Below, piece after piece: positions 63,779 to 64,000 of a DNA stretch of 64,000 nucleotides; the stretch's first letter is position 1; each line of letters starts with the position of its first letter. A program made the position numbers and the translations under genes. Source of the DNA: Manduca sexta (Eukaryota > Arthropoda > Insecta > Lepidoptera > Sphingidae); the NCBI RefSeq assembly GCF_014839805.1, contig NC_051117.1, positions 3,410,001 through 3,474,000 on the forward strand, given 5' to 3'. The notes under the pieces are model-generated. The model saw only the letters and a list, made by a program, of their open reading frames with translations. It had not been told where the DNA came from and ran no database searches.

Positions 63779-64000
63779 TTATATATTTATACATTGATGA
63801 ATACAAAAACGATCTCGATACGTATAATCTTGGAAAACTACTAAAACAAATAGCCAAAGTATTACCCCGGATCTTAATACACATAGCCACACATAAACCC
63901 AAAACTGCAGACTTAAATAAACCATACGTCTAGCTTAATCGATTGGTATTAGCTCACAATTGAGAACACAATGGGTTCATTCGAACAATTCCGTTCTATT
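63779..64000. other. Window edge, nothing recognised
   Basis: AT-rich sequence with no feature. Confidence 0.5.

Noticed and set aside
1..64000. CRISPR array, operon or prokaryotic defence system
   Set aside because: No spaced direct-repeat array and no prokaryotic gene organisation. All signs point to a eukaryotic insect genome.

Overview
The window is about 64 kb of eukaryotic, AT-rich DNA, most likely from a moth or butterfly (Lepidoptera). The evidence is the insect telomere motif TTAGG next to an R1-clade LINE of the telomere-repeat-specific SART/TRAS type, a copia-type retrotransposon with an internal initiator-tRNA(Met) primer site, and many copies of tRNA-derived SINE and other repeat families that look lepidopteran. 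This identification rests on family recognition and no search was run. There is no bacterial-style gene organisation; most of the sequence is non-coding and repeat-rich.

Positions 1-16.5 kb hold no gene I can support. They contain scattered SINE and MITE copies and a series of GC-rich islets (about 3.4, 4.3, 6.4-6.8, 7.4, 7.9, 9.2-10.0, 12.4-12.7 and 14.2 kb) that stand out from the AT-rich background and may be regulatory or 5' exon DNA. At 16,538-17,012 is a solo LTR with a 4-bp target duplication, a TATA box and several heat-shock elements.

Positions 17.3-21.8 kb hold a nearly complete, reverse-oriented Ty1/copia element. Its gag-pol is broken by two single-base losses. Its 3' LTR stops at an apparent poly(A) site and runs into 26 A residues. 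Positions 22.0-26.7 kb form a (GGAA)n array of about 600 bp, a (TTTGGG)n array of about 890 bp, ten TTAGG telomere units, and the 5' half of a SART/TRAS-like LINE with a UAAUG stop/start junction between its ORFs. The LINE runs into a gap of exactly 500 N.

After the gap come AT-rich DNA (27.2-31.4 kb) and a DD37D (maT-type) mariner of 2,354 bp nested in a tandemly repeated LINE/SINE-like sequence (31.4-34.7 kb). From 57,390 down to 38,157 on the minus strand lies the one host protein gene I could assemble: seven coding exons joined in frame into a 280-residue secreted protein that I do not recognise. Its introns contain a tRNA-Arg(ACG) gene, SINEs, a hAT-type MITE carrying an insert, a pair of 393-bp TA-flanked MITEs and a foldback with two 128-bp arms. 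Positions 57.4-64 kb are again repeat-rich, and the gene's 5' non-coding exon probably lies there or beyond the window.

There is no operon-like system. The main points of interest are the telomere-repeat block inside the scaffold, the heat-shock-like LTR promoter, the poly(A)-ended copia element, the unrecognised secreted-protein gene, and the consistent one-base breaks in the mobile-element ORFs.
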